A DNA stretch of 64,000 nt from Cetobacterium somerae. Lineage in GTDB: Bacteria; Fusobacteriota; Fusobacteriia; Fusobacteriales; Fusobacteriaceae. Position numbers and translations under genes: made by a program. The notes beneath the pieces are model-generated. The model saw only the letters and a list, made by a program, of their open reading frames with translations. It was not told the DNA's origin and searched no databases. The DNA lies in NCBI RefSeq assembly GCF_022430525.1, contig NZ_CP092519.1, forward strand, positions 1,180,454 to 1,244,453. The letters are read 5' to 3'. Positions 1-8,042 of this stretch are shown here, one piece after another. Within the stretch, counting starts at the first letter, position 1; the number at the start of each line of letters is the position of its first letter.

Positions 1-873
1 AGTGTTACTCTCAGAAAAATTTTCTATTTTAGAGTATAACTCTTTTCTTCTATTTTCTATTAGATTAAGTTCTATTTCTAACTTTTTTAACTCATCTTCT
101 AATGTTGAAGTTATTGTTGTTAATCGTTCTTGCTCTTTCTCTCCTGATTTTAATATTTCATCTTTAGAGTTTAAATCAAATGTTAAAACTCCTTTTTGTA
201 AAATATTTTTTTCATCTTTTAGAGATAAATATTCAATGGCTTTTTTAGATTGCTTTTCAACTCTTGTTCTATTTTCACCAATTTCATTTAAAACTAATTC
301 TATTTTCTCAAGTTCATTTTGAACTTTTTCTAATCTTTTTTCAGACTCCATTTTTTTCTGCTGAAACTTCTTTACTCCTGCTGCTTCTTCTATTATACTT
401 TTAATCTCTTTATTTGAAGATGAAATTATTCTTTCTACTTTTCCTTGTCCTATTACAGAATAAGCACTTTTTCCAACTCCAGTATCTAGAAATAGTTCTC
501 CGATATCTTTTAATCTAACTTTTTTGTCATTGATTAAATAATCATTATCTCCATTTTGAGACATTTTTCTTGTAATTTTTATACTATCCGCTTCAATTGG
601 AAAAAAATTATCTCTATTATCTATAAAAAGAGAAACTTCTGCATAATTTGCAGGTTTTTTTCCCTCTCCACCAGAAAATATAATATCTTTACTCTCTTTA
701 GCTCTTATATTTTTATAAGATTGTTCACCTAAAACCCATAATATTCCATCTAATATATTTGACTTTCCACTTCCATTTGGTCCAACAATAGAGGTTATCC
801 CTCCATCAAAATCTATTCTTATTCTTTCACCGAAAGACTTAAATCCATAAATTTCTACACCTTTTAAGTACAT
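1..873 (-). CDS. smc: SMC condensin ATPase, N-terminal part (cut by window edge)
   Basis: The first 291 codons of a chromosome-segregation SMC protein are visible; the rest lies beyond the left edge. Residues 31-38 read GPNGSGKS, the Walker A loop, and are followed by the SMC-typical ILDGILWVLGEQS. A head domain of about 165 residues gives way to a K/E-rich coiled coil. The ATG at 873 follows AGGGAG at a normal distance. In the family, two SMC heads sandwich ATP and bind ScpA/ScpB to organise the chromosome; a scpA gene lies at 29195. The gene follows rdgB but a terminator hairpin stands between them, so it either has its own promoter or depends on read-through. Identity is secure although hinge and C-terminal head are not visible. 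Confidence 0.95.
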   Translation of the reverse strand, partial: MYLKGVEIYGFKSFGERIRIDFDGGITSIVGPNGSGKSNILDGILWVLGEQSYKNIRAKESKDIIFSGGEGKKPANYAEVSLFIDNRDNFFPIEADSIKITRKMSQNGDNDYLINDKKVRLKDIGELFLDTGVGKSAYSVIGQGKVERIISSSNKEIKSIIEEAAGVKKFQQKKMESEKRLEKVQNELEKIELVLNEIGENRTRVEKQSKKAIEYLSLKDEKNILQKGVLTFDLNSKDEILKSGEKEQERLTTITSTLEDELKKLEIELNLIENRRKELYSKIENFSESNT

Positions 874-899
874 CTTATCTCCCTAATAACTTTTGTCTT

Positions 900-925
900 A
901 AAAAAAGCTAACCCATTAGGTTAGC
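900..925 (-). terminator. Intrinsic terminator between rdgB and smc
   Basis: A perfect 7-bp stem (907-913 with 919-925) and 5-nt loop are followed on the minus strand by seven U. The stem includes the rdgB stop codon. It should end the long lipid A operon, only about 27 nt before the smc start codon. Confidence 0.75.
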
Positions 926-1511
926 CTATATTTAATATTTTATCAATTCCATTTTTTAAAGCTTCTAAAGCTTTTGCTCTATGGCTAATTTGATTTTTTA
1001 TTTCAGGCATCTCAGCAAATGTTTTATCATACTCTGGTAAATAGAAATGAGGATCATATCCAAAGCCATCTTTTCCTCTAGCCTCATCTATAATTACTCC
1101 CTCTATTTCACCTCTAAAAGAGTGATACTCTCCATTTGGTTTTCCTAAAGTTATCACAGTCACGAATTTTGCTTTTCTATTCTCTATCCCTTGTAAGTTC
1201 TCTATTAGTTTTTTATTATTTGCTGAATCATTTCCATCTTCTCCAGCGTATCTAGCAGAGTAAACTCCAGGCTCACCATTTAAAGCTTCAACACAAAGAC
1301 CTGAATCATCTGAAATTGTGATCATGTTTGTAAATTTTGCTATTTCTAATGCCTTCTTTTTAGAATTTTCTTCAAAAGTATCTCCATCTTCTATAACCTC
1401 AGGAATTTCTATTCCATCTTTTATAGAAAGTATTTCAAAATCTAATCCAGATAAAATTTTTGACATCTCATCTATTTTTTTCTTATTTCCTGTGGCTAAA
1501 AATATTTTCAT
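921..1511 (-). CDS. rdgB: RdgB/HAM1 non-canonical purine NTP pyrophosphatase
   Basis: A 196-residue protein of the ITPase family. It hydrolyses dITP, ITP and XTP to monophosphates and so keeps deaminated purines out of DNA and RNA. The N-terminal TGNKKK (7-12) is the nucleotide-binding signature, and SDDSG at 67-71 carries the catalytic aspartate (D69); GFGYDP near residue 150 is also conserved. Its ATG overlaps the rph stop codon by one base (TAATG), indicating translational coupling. Pairing of rph with rdgB is common in low-GC bacteria. It is the last gene before the terminator at 900-925. Confidence 0.96.
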   Translation of the reverse strand: MKIFLATGNKKKIDEMSKILSGLDFEILSIKDGIEIPEVIEDGDTFEENSKKKALEIAKFTNMITISDDSGLCVEALNGEPGVYSARYAGEDGNDSANNKKLIENLQGIENRKAKFVTVITLGKPNGEYHSFRGEIEGVIIDEARGKDGFGYDPHFYLPEYDKTFAEMPEIKNQISHRAKALEALKNGIDKILNIG

Positions 1512-2242
1512 TACTTAGAAAACTCCTCCTCTATCTCTTTTCTTTGGATATCTATTAACTCATAAATCCCTTTTTCAGCTAAATCTAATAACTCGTTTAA
1601 CTCTTTTCTTGAGAAAGTTGCTTCTTCTCCAGTTCCCTGAATCTCTACAAACTCTCCTTTATCATTCATAATTACATTCATATCTACTTCTGCCTCTGAA
1701 TCTTCAGTATACATTAAATCAAGTACTGGAGTTCCTTTTACAGTTCCAACAGATATTGCTGCAATGTTAGCTATAATCGGATTTTCTGCTAATAGACCTT
1801 TCTCCATAAGTCTTCTCATAGCCATTTCTAACGCTATAAATCCACCTGTAATTGATGTAGTTCTTGTTCCACCATCTGCTTGGATTACATCACAATCGAT
1901 AGTTATTGTTCTTTCTCCTAATTTCTCAAGATCAATACAAGCTCTTAAAGCTCTTCCTATAAGTCTTTGAATCTCCATTGTTCTTCCACCAAGTTTTCCT
2001 TTAGCAGCTTCTCTTTGATTTCTCTCTCCTGTTGCTCTTGGTAACATTGAATATTCAGCTGTTATCCATCCTTTACCTTGATTTTTTAAAAAAGGTGGTA
2101 CCTTTTCTACAACTGTTGCAGTACAAATAACTTTTGTATTTCCAATTTCTATTAAAACACACCCTTCAGCATACATAGTGTAGTTTCTAGTAATCTTTAC
2201 TTCTCTTTTTTCATTTGTTTTTCTTCCGTCTAATCTTATCAT
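1511..2242 (-). CDS. rph: Ribonuclease PH
   Basis: A full-length 243-residue RNase PH, the phosphorolytic 3'-5' exoribonuclease that trims tRNA 3' ends. The start LDGR, the segment [16 protein letters not shown] (85-100) and the phosphate-binding core [16 protein letters not shown] (116-131) are all intact, so the enzyme should be active. It lies 12 nt after msbA and overlaps rdgB by one base, making it part of the lipid A transcription unit although it has no envelope role. ATG start with a purine-rich upstream region. Confidence 0.97.
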   Translation of the reverse strand: MIRLDGRKTNEKREVKITRNYTMYAEGCVLIEIGNTKVICTATVVEKVPPFLKNQGKGWITAEYSMLPRATGERNQREAAKGKLGGRTMEIQRLIGRALRACIDLEKLGERTITIDCDVIQADGGTRTTSITGGFIALEMAMRRLMEKGLLAENPIIANIAAISVGTVKGTPVLDLMYTEDSEAEVDMNVIMNDKGEFVEIQGTGEEATFSRKELNELLDLAEKGIYELIDIQRKEIEEEFSK

Positions 2243-2254
2243 TTCTCTTCCTCT

Positions 2255-4096
2255 CTATATATACTGTTCTAACTCTTCAAGTTTTTGGTTTTCAATTAAA
2301 TCTACTGTTTCTATAGGTTCTATTTTTCCAAACTGAATCTCGTAAAGTTTTCTGTATATTCCGTTATTTTCTAGTAATTTTTGATGTGTTCCTACCTCTT
2401 TTATTTCTCCATTTTCCATTACAACTATTTTATCAGCATTTATTATCGTAGATAATCTATGAGCTATAACAAATGTTGTTCTCCCCTTCATCAGAGTATC
2501 TAAAGCTTCTTGAACTAATCTTTCAGATTCTGTGTCCAAAGCCGATGTTGCCTCATCAAGTATCATAATACTTGGATTTTGAATTAGTGCTCTAGCTATT
2601 GCAAGCCTTTGCTTTTGTCCACCTGATAAAAGAACACCTCTTTCTCCAACCTCTGTTTCAAATTGATTTGGTAATTCCATTATAAAGTTATATGCATTTG
2701 CCATTTTAGCAGCATTTATTATTTCATCTTTTGAGACATTATCTTTTCCAAAACCAATATTTTCACCAATAGTTCCACTAAATAAGAAAGTTTCTTGTGG
2801 TACTATTCCAATATGGTTTCTATACTTTTGTAACGACATCTCTCTTATATCAATACCATTTATTTTTATACTTCCTGAAGTTATATCATAGTATCTTGGT
2901 AATAGATTTACTAAAGTTGTTTTTCCACTTCCACTTTTTCCTACTAAAGCAACTACTTCTCCTGCTTTAACATTTAAATTAAAGTTTTTTAATACTTTTT
3001 CATCTCCATCGTCATACCTAAAGTCAACGTTATTAAAGTCAATTGTCTTTATAGTATCTGGTACTTCTTTTACATCTTCTCCTATATGATCTGGCTCTAA
3101 TTCTACATCCAAAATTTCAATAACTCTATCCGCAGATGGTAAAGCCTCTTGTAATTCACTATTTCTTTTAATTAAAGTTTTTAGTGGTTGCTGCATAAGT
3201 CCTATTGCAGTTATAAAAGATATTAAATCTCCTGGTGTCATACTTTGAATAACAATTATTTGATATCCACCATAACCTGCCACTAATAAAATCATTATTG
3301 TTGCTAAAACTTCATTTATAGGTGATATCTTAGCTTTTATTTTTGTCGTTTTATATATTTTATCAAACTCTTCTTGAGTTACATCCATATATTTATCAAT
3401 AATTTTATCACTTCTATTAAAACCTTTTATAACTGATATTCCGGATAAAGCTTCTTGAACAAAAGCAGTTACATCTCCAACTGTATCTTGTCTAACTCTT
3501 CCCGATTTTCTAATTTTCTTTGTATATTTTTTTACCATAGAAAGTATTGCTGGTAAAACAGTTAGCGATATTAATGCTAATACAAAGTCAACTTGAAACA
3601 TTCTAAATAAAAGAGCAACAACAGTTACAAACTCTTTTAACATATCAAATAGCATAAATCCTATTCTTCCAAGAGTTGTTGAATCACCTGAAAGTCTAGC
3701 CATCAAATCCCCTAGCTTATTTTGTTTAAAATATGCTATTGGTAATCTTTGCAAATGTGAAAATACATCTATTTTTATATCTCTTCTTATCTTTTCTGTT
3801 ATATATCCTGATGAAATATCTGCAAAATAGTTTGTTATAACTTTCAAAATAGTAGATGCAAAAATAGCTCCAATAACAATCATCATCATTTTTGCATTTT
3901 TCTTTACTAAAACATCATCTATTAAATATTTACTTAGCCACGCAGGTACCGCACTCATCAAAGATGTTACAGTAGATAATAATATTACTCCTAACATAGC
4001 TGTTTTATATTTCAAACTATATTTTAAGAAAGTTTTTAAAGATTTATTTTTAAAAAACCCCATTATTTTCCTATCTAATTCATTAATTTTTTCCAT
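2255..4096 (-). CDS. msbA: MsbA-like lipid A/multidrug ABC exporter
   Basis: A 613-residue fused ABC exporter: a six-helix membrane domain (about residues 30-330) followed by an ATPase domain. The ATPase has Walker A GKSGSGKT (386-393), signature LSGGQ (490-494), Walker B MILDEATSALD (511-521) and H-loop histidine 546. Family members flip lipid A core or drugs out of the inner membrane. The position one base after lpxB and within the lipid A gene cluster strongly suggests the MsbA role; sequence alone would not separate it from other type IV exporters. The C-terminal tail after about residue 580 is short and E-rich. Confidence 0.88.
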   Translation of the reverse strand: MEKINELDRKIMGFFKNKSLKTFLKYSLKYKTAMLGVILLSTVTSLMSAVPAWLSKYLIDDVLVKKNAKMMMIVIGAIFASTILKVITNYFADISSGYITEKIRRDIKIDVFSHLQRLPIAYFKQNKLGDLMARLSGDSTTLGRIGFMLFDMLKEFVTVVALLFRMFQVDFVLALISLTVLPAILSMVKKYTKKIRKSGRVRQDTVGDVTAFVQEALSGISVIKGFNRSDKIIDKYMDVTQEEFDKIYKTTKIKAKISPINEVLATIMILLVAGYGGYQIIVIQSMTPGDLISFITAIGLMQQPLKTLIKRNSELQEALPSADRVIEILDVELEPDHIGEDVKEVPDTIKTIDFNNVDFRYDDGDEKVLKNFNLNVKAGEVVALVGKSGSGKTTLVNLLPRYYDITSGSIKINGIDIREMSLQKYRNHIGIVPQETFLFSGTIGENIGFGKDNVSKDEIINAAKMANAYNFIMELPNQFETEVGERGVLLSGGQKQRLAIARALIQNPSIMILDEATSALDTESERLVQEALDTLMKGRTTFVIAHRLSTIINADKIVVMENGEIKEVGTHQKLLENNGIYRKLYEIQFGKIEPIETVDLIENQKLEELEQYI

Positions 4097-4097
4097 T

Positions 4098-5168
4098 TTA
4101 TTTTCCTTTCAATAAAAATTCAGCATATCTTTTTGTAATATCTACTCCAGAAAGCTTCTCTCTTATTCGTTGAATTTTTTCTTGAACAGAGTCTAAATTT
4201 TCTAAAACAGTTTTCATACTTTTTTCTATTTCCACAGAGTTACATTTTTTTTGTAATAACTCAGGAAAAACCTCTTCATTTAAAGTTAAATTTGGTAAAG
4301 ATACAAACCCAACTTTTAAGATATATTTAGCTATAAAATAATTTATAAAATTAGTTTTGTAAACAACTATTGTAGGAATGCCCAATAAAGCTAATTCTAA
4401 AGTTACTGTTCCCGATGCAGCTATAGCTATCTTACTATCTCTTACACTATTATTCAAAGATATATCATAACAAACTTCTAAGTTAGTTAAATCTGTTAAA
4501 TTTTCATCAATCCACTTTAAATGTTCTTTTGAAGAAAGTTTTAGAAGATATTTTTCATTTGGATTTCTTTTTACAAGATTTATAAAATCAGGCATTAAAG
4601 ATTTTATTTCTTGTTTTCTACTACCTGGAAGTAGTAAAATTTTATTTCCAGTTCGATCTACTTTTTTGTATCTTTCTGTAAATGGATTACCGTAATATAT
4701 CGCATTTACATTATGCTTTTTATAAAAATCAACTTCCCAGGGAAAAATAACCATAATATGGTCAGCTAATTTCAATTTATCAATTCTTTTTTCTCCCCAA
4801 ATCCAAAGTTTTGGAGGAATATAGTAAAAAATTTCAACGTCTTTAATCTCTCTTTTCAGTAGCTCTAAAAATTTCAGATTAAACCCACCATAATCTACCA
4901 TAATAACTTTTTTTATATTTTCTCTTTTTATAAAATCAAGATATTCTTCAGCTTTATTTTTTAAATAACTATATTTTTTTATCGCTTCAGTAAATCCCAT
5001 AATTGCTAATTCATCAATATCTTGTATTATATTGACTCCTGCATTTTTAGAGTGTTTACCGGCAACTCCATAAAACTCTACATTTTTATCTAAATCTTTA
5101 GCTTCTTTTACTAAATAAGATAGGTGTAAATCTCCTGACACCTCTCCTGTAGAAACAAATATTTTCAT
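4098..5168 (-). CDS. lpxB: Lipid A disaccharide synthase
   Basis: A 356-residue GT-B glycosyltransferase, slightly shorter than the E. coli protein. It joins UDP-2,3-diacylglucosamine to lipid X to form the tetra-acylated disaccharide at the inner membrane face. The N-terminal GEVSGD motif (8-13) is characteristic of LpxB, and a LLLPGSRKQE segment in the second half matches the nucleotide-binding loop. Its start overlaps the lpxI stop by four bases (ATGA type). Its substrates are made by the neighbouring lpxI product. Confidence 0.96.
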   Translation of the reverse strand: MKIFVSTGEVSGDLHLSYLVKEAKDLDKNVEFYGVAGKHSKNAGVNIIQDIDELAIMGFTEAIKKYSYLKNKAEEYLDFIKRENIKKVIMVDYGGFNLKFLELLKREIKDVEIFYYIPPKLWIWGEKRIDKLKLADHIMVIFPWEVDFYKKHNVNAIYYGNPFTERYKKVDRTGNKILLLPGSRKQEIKSLMPDFINLVKRNPNEKYLLKLSSKEHLKWIDENLTDLTNLEVCYDISLNNSVRDSKIAIAASGTVTLELALLGIPTIVVYKTNFINYFIAKYILKVGFVSLPNLTLNEEVFPELLQKKCNSVEIEKSMKTVLENLDSVQEKIQRIREKLSGVDITKRYAEFLLKGK

Positions 5169-5968
5169 ATTTTCACTCCAATAATAAAGATATTATTTTT
5201 TTCTGCTAAATCTATGCAATCTTTCATATCTAAAAATAACATCTTATTTGCTTCAGCTACAATTCCCTTAGCTTTTATTTGTATAGCTCTTTTTACTGTT
5301 TCTATTCCTACTGCGGGAATATCAACTCTCATATCTTGCTGAGGTCTTGCCATTTTTATAATTATACATCCCTCGCCTGCATACTTTCCAGCTCTTTCTA
5401 TTGTTTTATCTGTCCCTTCGATTCCCTCTAACGCTACAACTGATGAATTTTTACAAACAACTGTTTGCCCTGCATCTACTTCACTAAGCGCTTTAGCCGC
5501 TTCTATTCCAACTTCTATTGTTTTTTTATCTTCTTGAGAAAGTGTATTTCCAGTATAACATTTCTCCTTAAACATCATATCTCCCAACAAATGATTCTGA
5601 GGTAATACTTTTATTTTATTTAGTCTTAAAAATGATATTACACCAAACAATAAAGTTTCATCTTTTTTATCTGGTAATTTCTCCATTAATTTCTCTCCAA
5701 AGTAATCTAATTTCATTTGTTGGAATAAAATTGATTTTTCTACTTTTCCAAGCATCACAACTTCTTTTATATCATTTAATAATAAATATTTTGTTATCTC
5801 TCCTATTTCTCCTATATTGAAGTTTCTATAGTTTTTATGTTTCTTTATATCTTCTTCAATTGTATCAAAAAGTCCTATTAAGTATACCTCTATCCCTTTA
5901 GCTTCCGCTTCCTTAAGGAAATATAGAGGTAACTTACCGTTACCTACTATTATTCCAACTTTTTTCAT
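5165..5968 (-). CDS. lpxI: UDP-2,3-diacylglucosamine pyrophosphatase LpxI
   Basis: A 267-residue DUF1009 protein. LpxI hydrolyses UDP-2,3-diacylglucosamine to 2,3-diacylglucosamine-1-phosphate, replacing the unrelated LpxH. The conserved C-terminal segment RVDIPAVG (214-221, with the likely catalytic D216) and an N-terminal GNGKLP motif (9-14) support the call. It shares one base with the end of lpxA and overlaps lpxB, fitting the pathway order A-I-B. LpxI instead of LpxH is known in alphaproteobacteria and several other diderm phyla. Confidence 0.93.
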   Translation of the reverse strand: MKKVGIIVGNGKLPLYFLKEAEAKGIEVYLIGLFDTIEEDIKKHKNYRNFNIGEIGEITKYLLLNDIKEVVMLGKVEKSILFQQMKLDYFGEKLMEKLPDKKDETLLFGVISFLRLNKIKVLPQNHLLGDMMFKEKCYTGNTLSQEDKKTIEVGIEAAKALSEVDAGQTVVCKNSSVVALEGIEGTDKTIERAGKYAGEGCIIIKMARPQQDMRVDIPAVGIETVKRAIQIKAKGIVAEANKMLFLDMKDCIDLAEKNNIFIIGVKI

Positions 5969-6741
5969 TATCTTGTAATCCCCCTATTACTAGTCTTTAT
6001 AAATTCTACAAGATACTTTATATTTTTATCCTCAGGGAATTCATTTTCAAGCTCAACTAAAGCATCTTTTAATGGATTTCCATTTCTAAAAATAATTCTA
6101 TATGCTTTTTTCAAATTTGAACGATCCTCTTCTGTAAATCCTTTTCTTCTAAGTCCTACTGTATTTAATCCTCTTATAACGGCTTTGTTTCCTTCAGCCA
6201 TAACAAACGGACAAATATCTTGGTTTATTGCACTTCCTCCACCAGTCATAGAGTAAGAACCTATTCTACAGAATTGATGCACTGGTGTTAATCCACCTAT
6301 TATGGCAAAATCATCAACTGTTACATGTCCAGCCAAAGTAACTCCGTTTGCTAGTATACAGTTATCTCCCACTATTACATCATGAGCAACATGCACATAT
6401 GCCATTAGCAAGTTGTTGCTTCCAATTCTTGTTTCCCATCTATCATCTGTTCCTCTGTGAATTGTTACAAACTCTCTAATGCTATTGTTATCTCCAATTA
6501 TAGTTTTTGTTGGTTCACCTTTATATTTTAAATCTTGTGAAGCTTTTCCAATAGAAACAAAAGAATAGATTATGTTATTTTCTCCTATTTCAGTTATTCC
6601 TTCAACTACAACATGAGATTGTAATACTGTATTTTTTCCAATCTTTACGTCTTTTCCCACTATACAGAAAGGACCTATCTTTACTCCCGGTTCCAGTATT
6701 GCTCCATCCTCAACTATAGCAGTGCTATGAATTTCAGTCAC
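5968..6741 (-). CDS. lpxA: UDP-N-acetylglucosamine acyltransferase
   Basis: A 257-residue left-handed beta-helix acyltransferase of normal length, catalysing the first lipid A step with acyl-ACP. The first 190 residues are hexapeptide repeats (I/V-G-x-N pattern), and the catalytic histidine is H120 in VAHD. The C-terminal helical domain includes GLRRKGF. FabZ, which competes for the same hydroxyacyl-ACP pool, is encoded 19 nt upstream. No lpxD, needed for the third step, lies in the window. Confidence 0.97.
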   Translation of the reverse strand: MTEIHSTAIVEDGAILEPGVKIGPFCIVGKDVKIGKNTVLQSHVVVEGITEIGENNIIYSFVSIGKASQDLKYKGEPTKTIIGDNNSIREFVTIHRGTDDRWETRIGSNNLLMAYVHVAHDVIVGDNCILANGVTLAGHVTVDDFAIIGGLTPVHQFCRIGSYSMTGGGSAINQDICPFVMAEGNKAVIRGLNTVGLRRKGFTEEDRSNLKKAYRIIFRNGNPLKDALVELENEFPEDKNIKYLVEFIKTSNRGITR

Positions 6742-6760
6742 TATTTTTTCACCCTACTCT

Positions 6761-7186
6761 CTATTTTTCCATTATAGTAAATGTAAATGATGCCTCAGTC
6801 ACCACTTTATCATCTACTTTTGCTACTCCTGTAGCTTTTACTATATTTCTTCTTAATTTATCAACTTGTACTTCATATATTAACTGATCTCCGGGTCTTA
6901 CTGGAGCTTTAAATTTTACGTTTTCAATTGCAGCAAAATACGGCACTTTTCCTTCTGTATCATCTAAAACTAAAACCCCTAAACACTGTGCCATTCCTTC
7001 TACTATTAAAACTCCTGGCATAATTGGATGTCCTGGAAAATGCCCGTTAAAAAACTCTTCATTTACAGTTACGTTTTTTAATCCTCTTATTTTTTGTGCC
7101 TCTTTATCCATTTCCAAAACTCTATCAACTAATAAAAACGGATATCTGTGTGGTATTCTTTTCATTATCTCCATAACATCTAACAT
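6761..7186 (-). CDS. fabZ: (3R)-hydroxyacyl-ACP dehydratase
   Basis: A 141-residue hot-dog-fold dehydratase of fatty acid synthesis. HRYPFLLVDR and the active-site region with H49 (NGHFPGHP) and E63 (VEGMAQ) are intact. It begins seven bases inside the end of lpxC. The ATG follows GGAGG at a good distance. The lpxC-fabZ-lpxA arrangement couples membrane phospholipid and lipid A acyl-chain supply, as in many Gram-negative bacteria. Confidence 0.97.
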   Translation of the reverse strand: MLDVMEIMKRIPHRYPFLLVDRVLEMDKEAQKIRGLKNVTVNEEFFNGHFPGHPIMPGVLIVEGMAQCLGVLVLDDTEGKVPYFAAIENVKFKAPVRPGDQLIYEVQVDKLRRNIVKATGVAKVDDKVVTEASFTFTIMEK

Positions 7187-8022
7187 ATTTTTTCCTCCTG
7201 CTTTTTAAGTAATTTTGCAAATTCTATATCTAAAGCATGTCCTGCTTTGATAGCTATTATGTGCCCCTTTATAGGTCTATTCAATACTTTTAAATCACCT
7301 ATTAAATCTAAAATTTTGTGCCTTACAAACTCATCTTCAAATCTTAAACCATTTGGATTTAAAACTCCATCTTTTTTTACAACAATGGCATTATCTAATG
7401 TTCCTCCTAAAGCCAAGTTATTTTTCTTTAAATAATCTATTTCATAATCAAATCCAAAAGTTCTTGCATTTGCTATTTCATTTTTATAAGATTCTACATC
7501 TAAAACAATCTCTAACATTTGACTTTTTAAAAATGTATGATCAAATTTAATAGTATAAGTTATTTTATACCCATCATATGGTAATGCTACTATATGTTTA
7601 TCACCTACAGTTAAATTTATTGGTGTTTTGATTTCAATCTCTTTAACCTCTTCCTCTAACTCTTGAGTTCCAACACTTTCTATAACTTCTAAAAAAACTC
7701 TCGCACTTCCGTCTCCTATAGGCAATTCATTTCCATCTAACTCTACAATTAAATCTGTTATCCCAGCTATATAAAGAGCTGATAAAAAATGCTCAATTGT
7801 GTAAACTGCTGCACCAAATTCATTTTTTAAGTTTGTTCCTCTAGTTAAATCAAATGTATTTTCTATATCCATAGAAATTATATTTTTACCACTCTCTAAA
7901 TCTACTCTTTTAAAGACTATTCCACCATTTTTAGCTGGAATTAATTTCATTTTTATCTCTTCACCTTTGTGAAGACCAATGCCATTATATTGAACTTCTT
8001 TATTAAGAGTTTTTCTCTTCAT
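7180..8022 (-). CDS. lpxC: UDP-3-O-acyl-GlcNAc deacetylase
   Basis: A 280-residue LpxC, the zinc deacetylase that commits the pathway to lipid A. Zinc ligands H78, H235 and D239 are present, with the general base E77 and the catalytic H262, matching E. coli H79, H238, D242, E78 and H265 in spacing. It follows the helicase gene by 20 nt and overlaps fabZ. No in-window partner for regulated proteolysis of LpxC was noticed. Confidence 0.97.
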   Translation of the reverse strand: MKRKTLNKEVQYNGIGLHKGEEIKMKLIPAKNGGIVFKRVDLESGKNIISMDIENTFDLTRGTNLKNEFGAAVYTIEHFLSALYIAGITDLIVELDGNELPIGDGSARVFLEVIESVGTQELEEEVKEIEIKTPINLTVGDKHIVALPYDGYKITYTIKFDHTFLKSQMLEIVLDVESYKNEIANARTFGFDYEIDYLKKNNLALGGTLDNAIVVKKDGVLNPNGLRFEDEFVRHKILDLIGDLKVLNRPIKGHIIAIKAGHALDIEFAKLLKKQEEKIC

Positions 8023-8042
8023 AAATTTTCTCTCCTTTTGAC

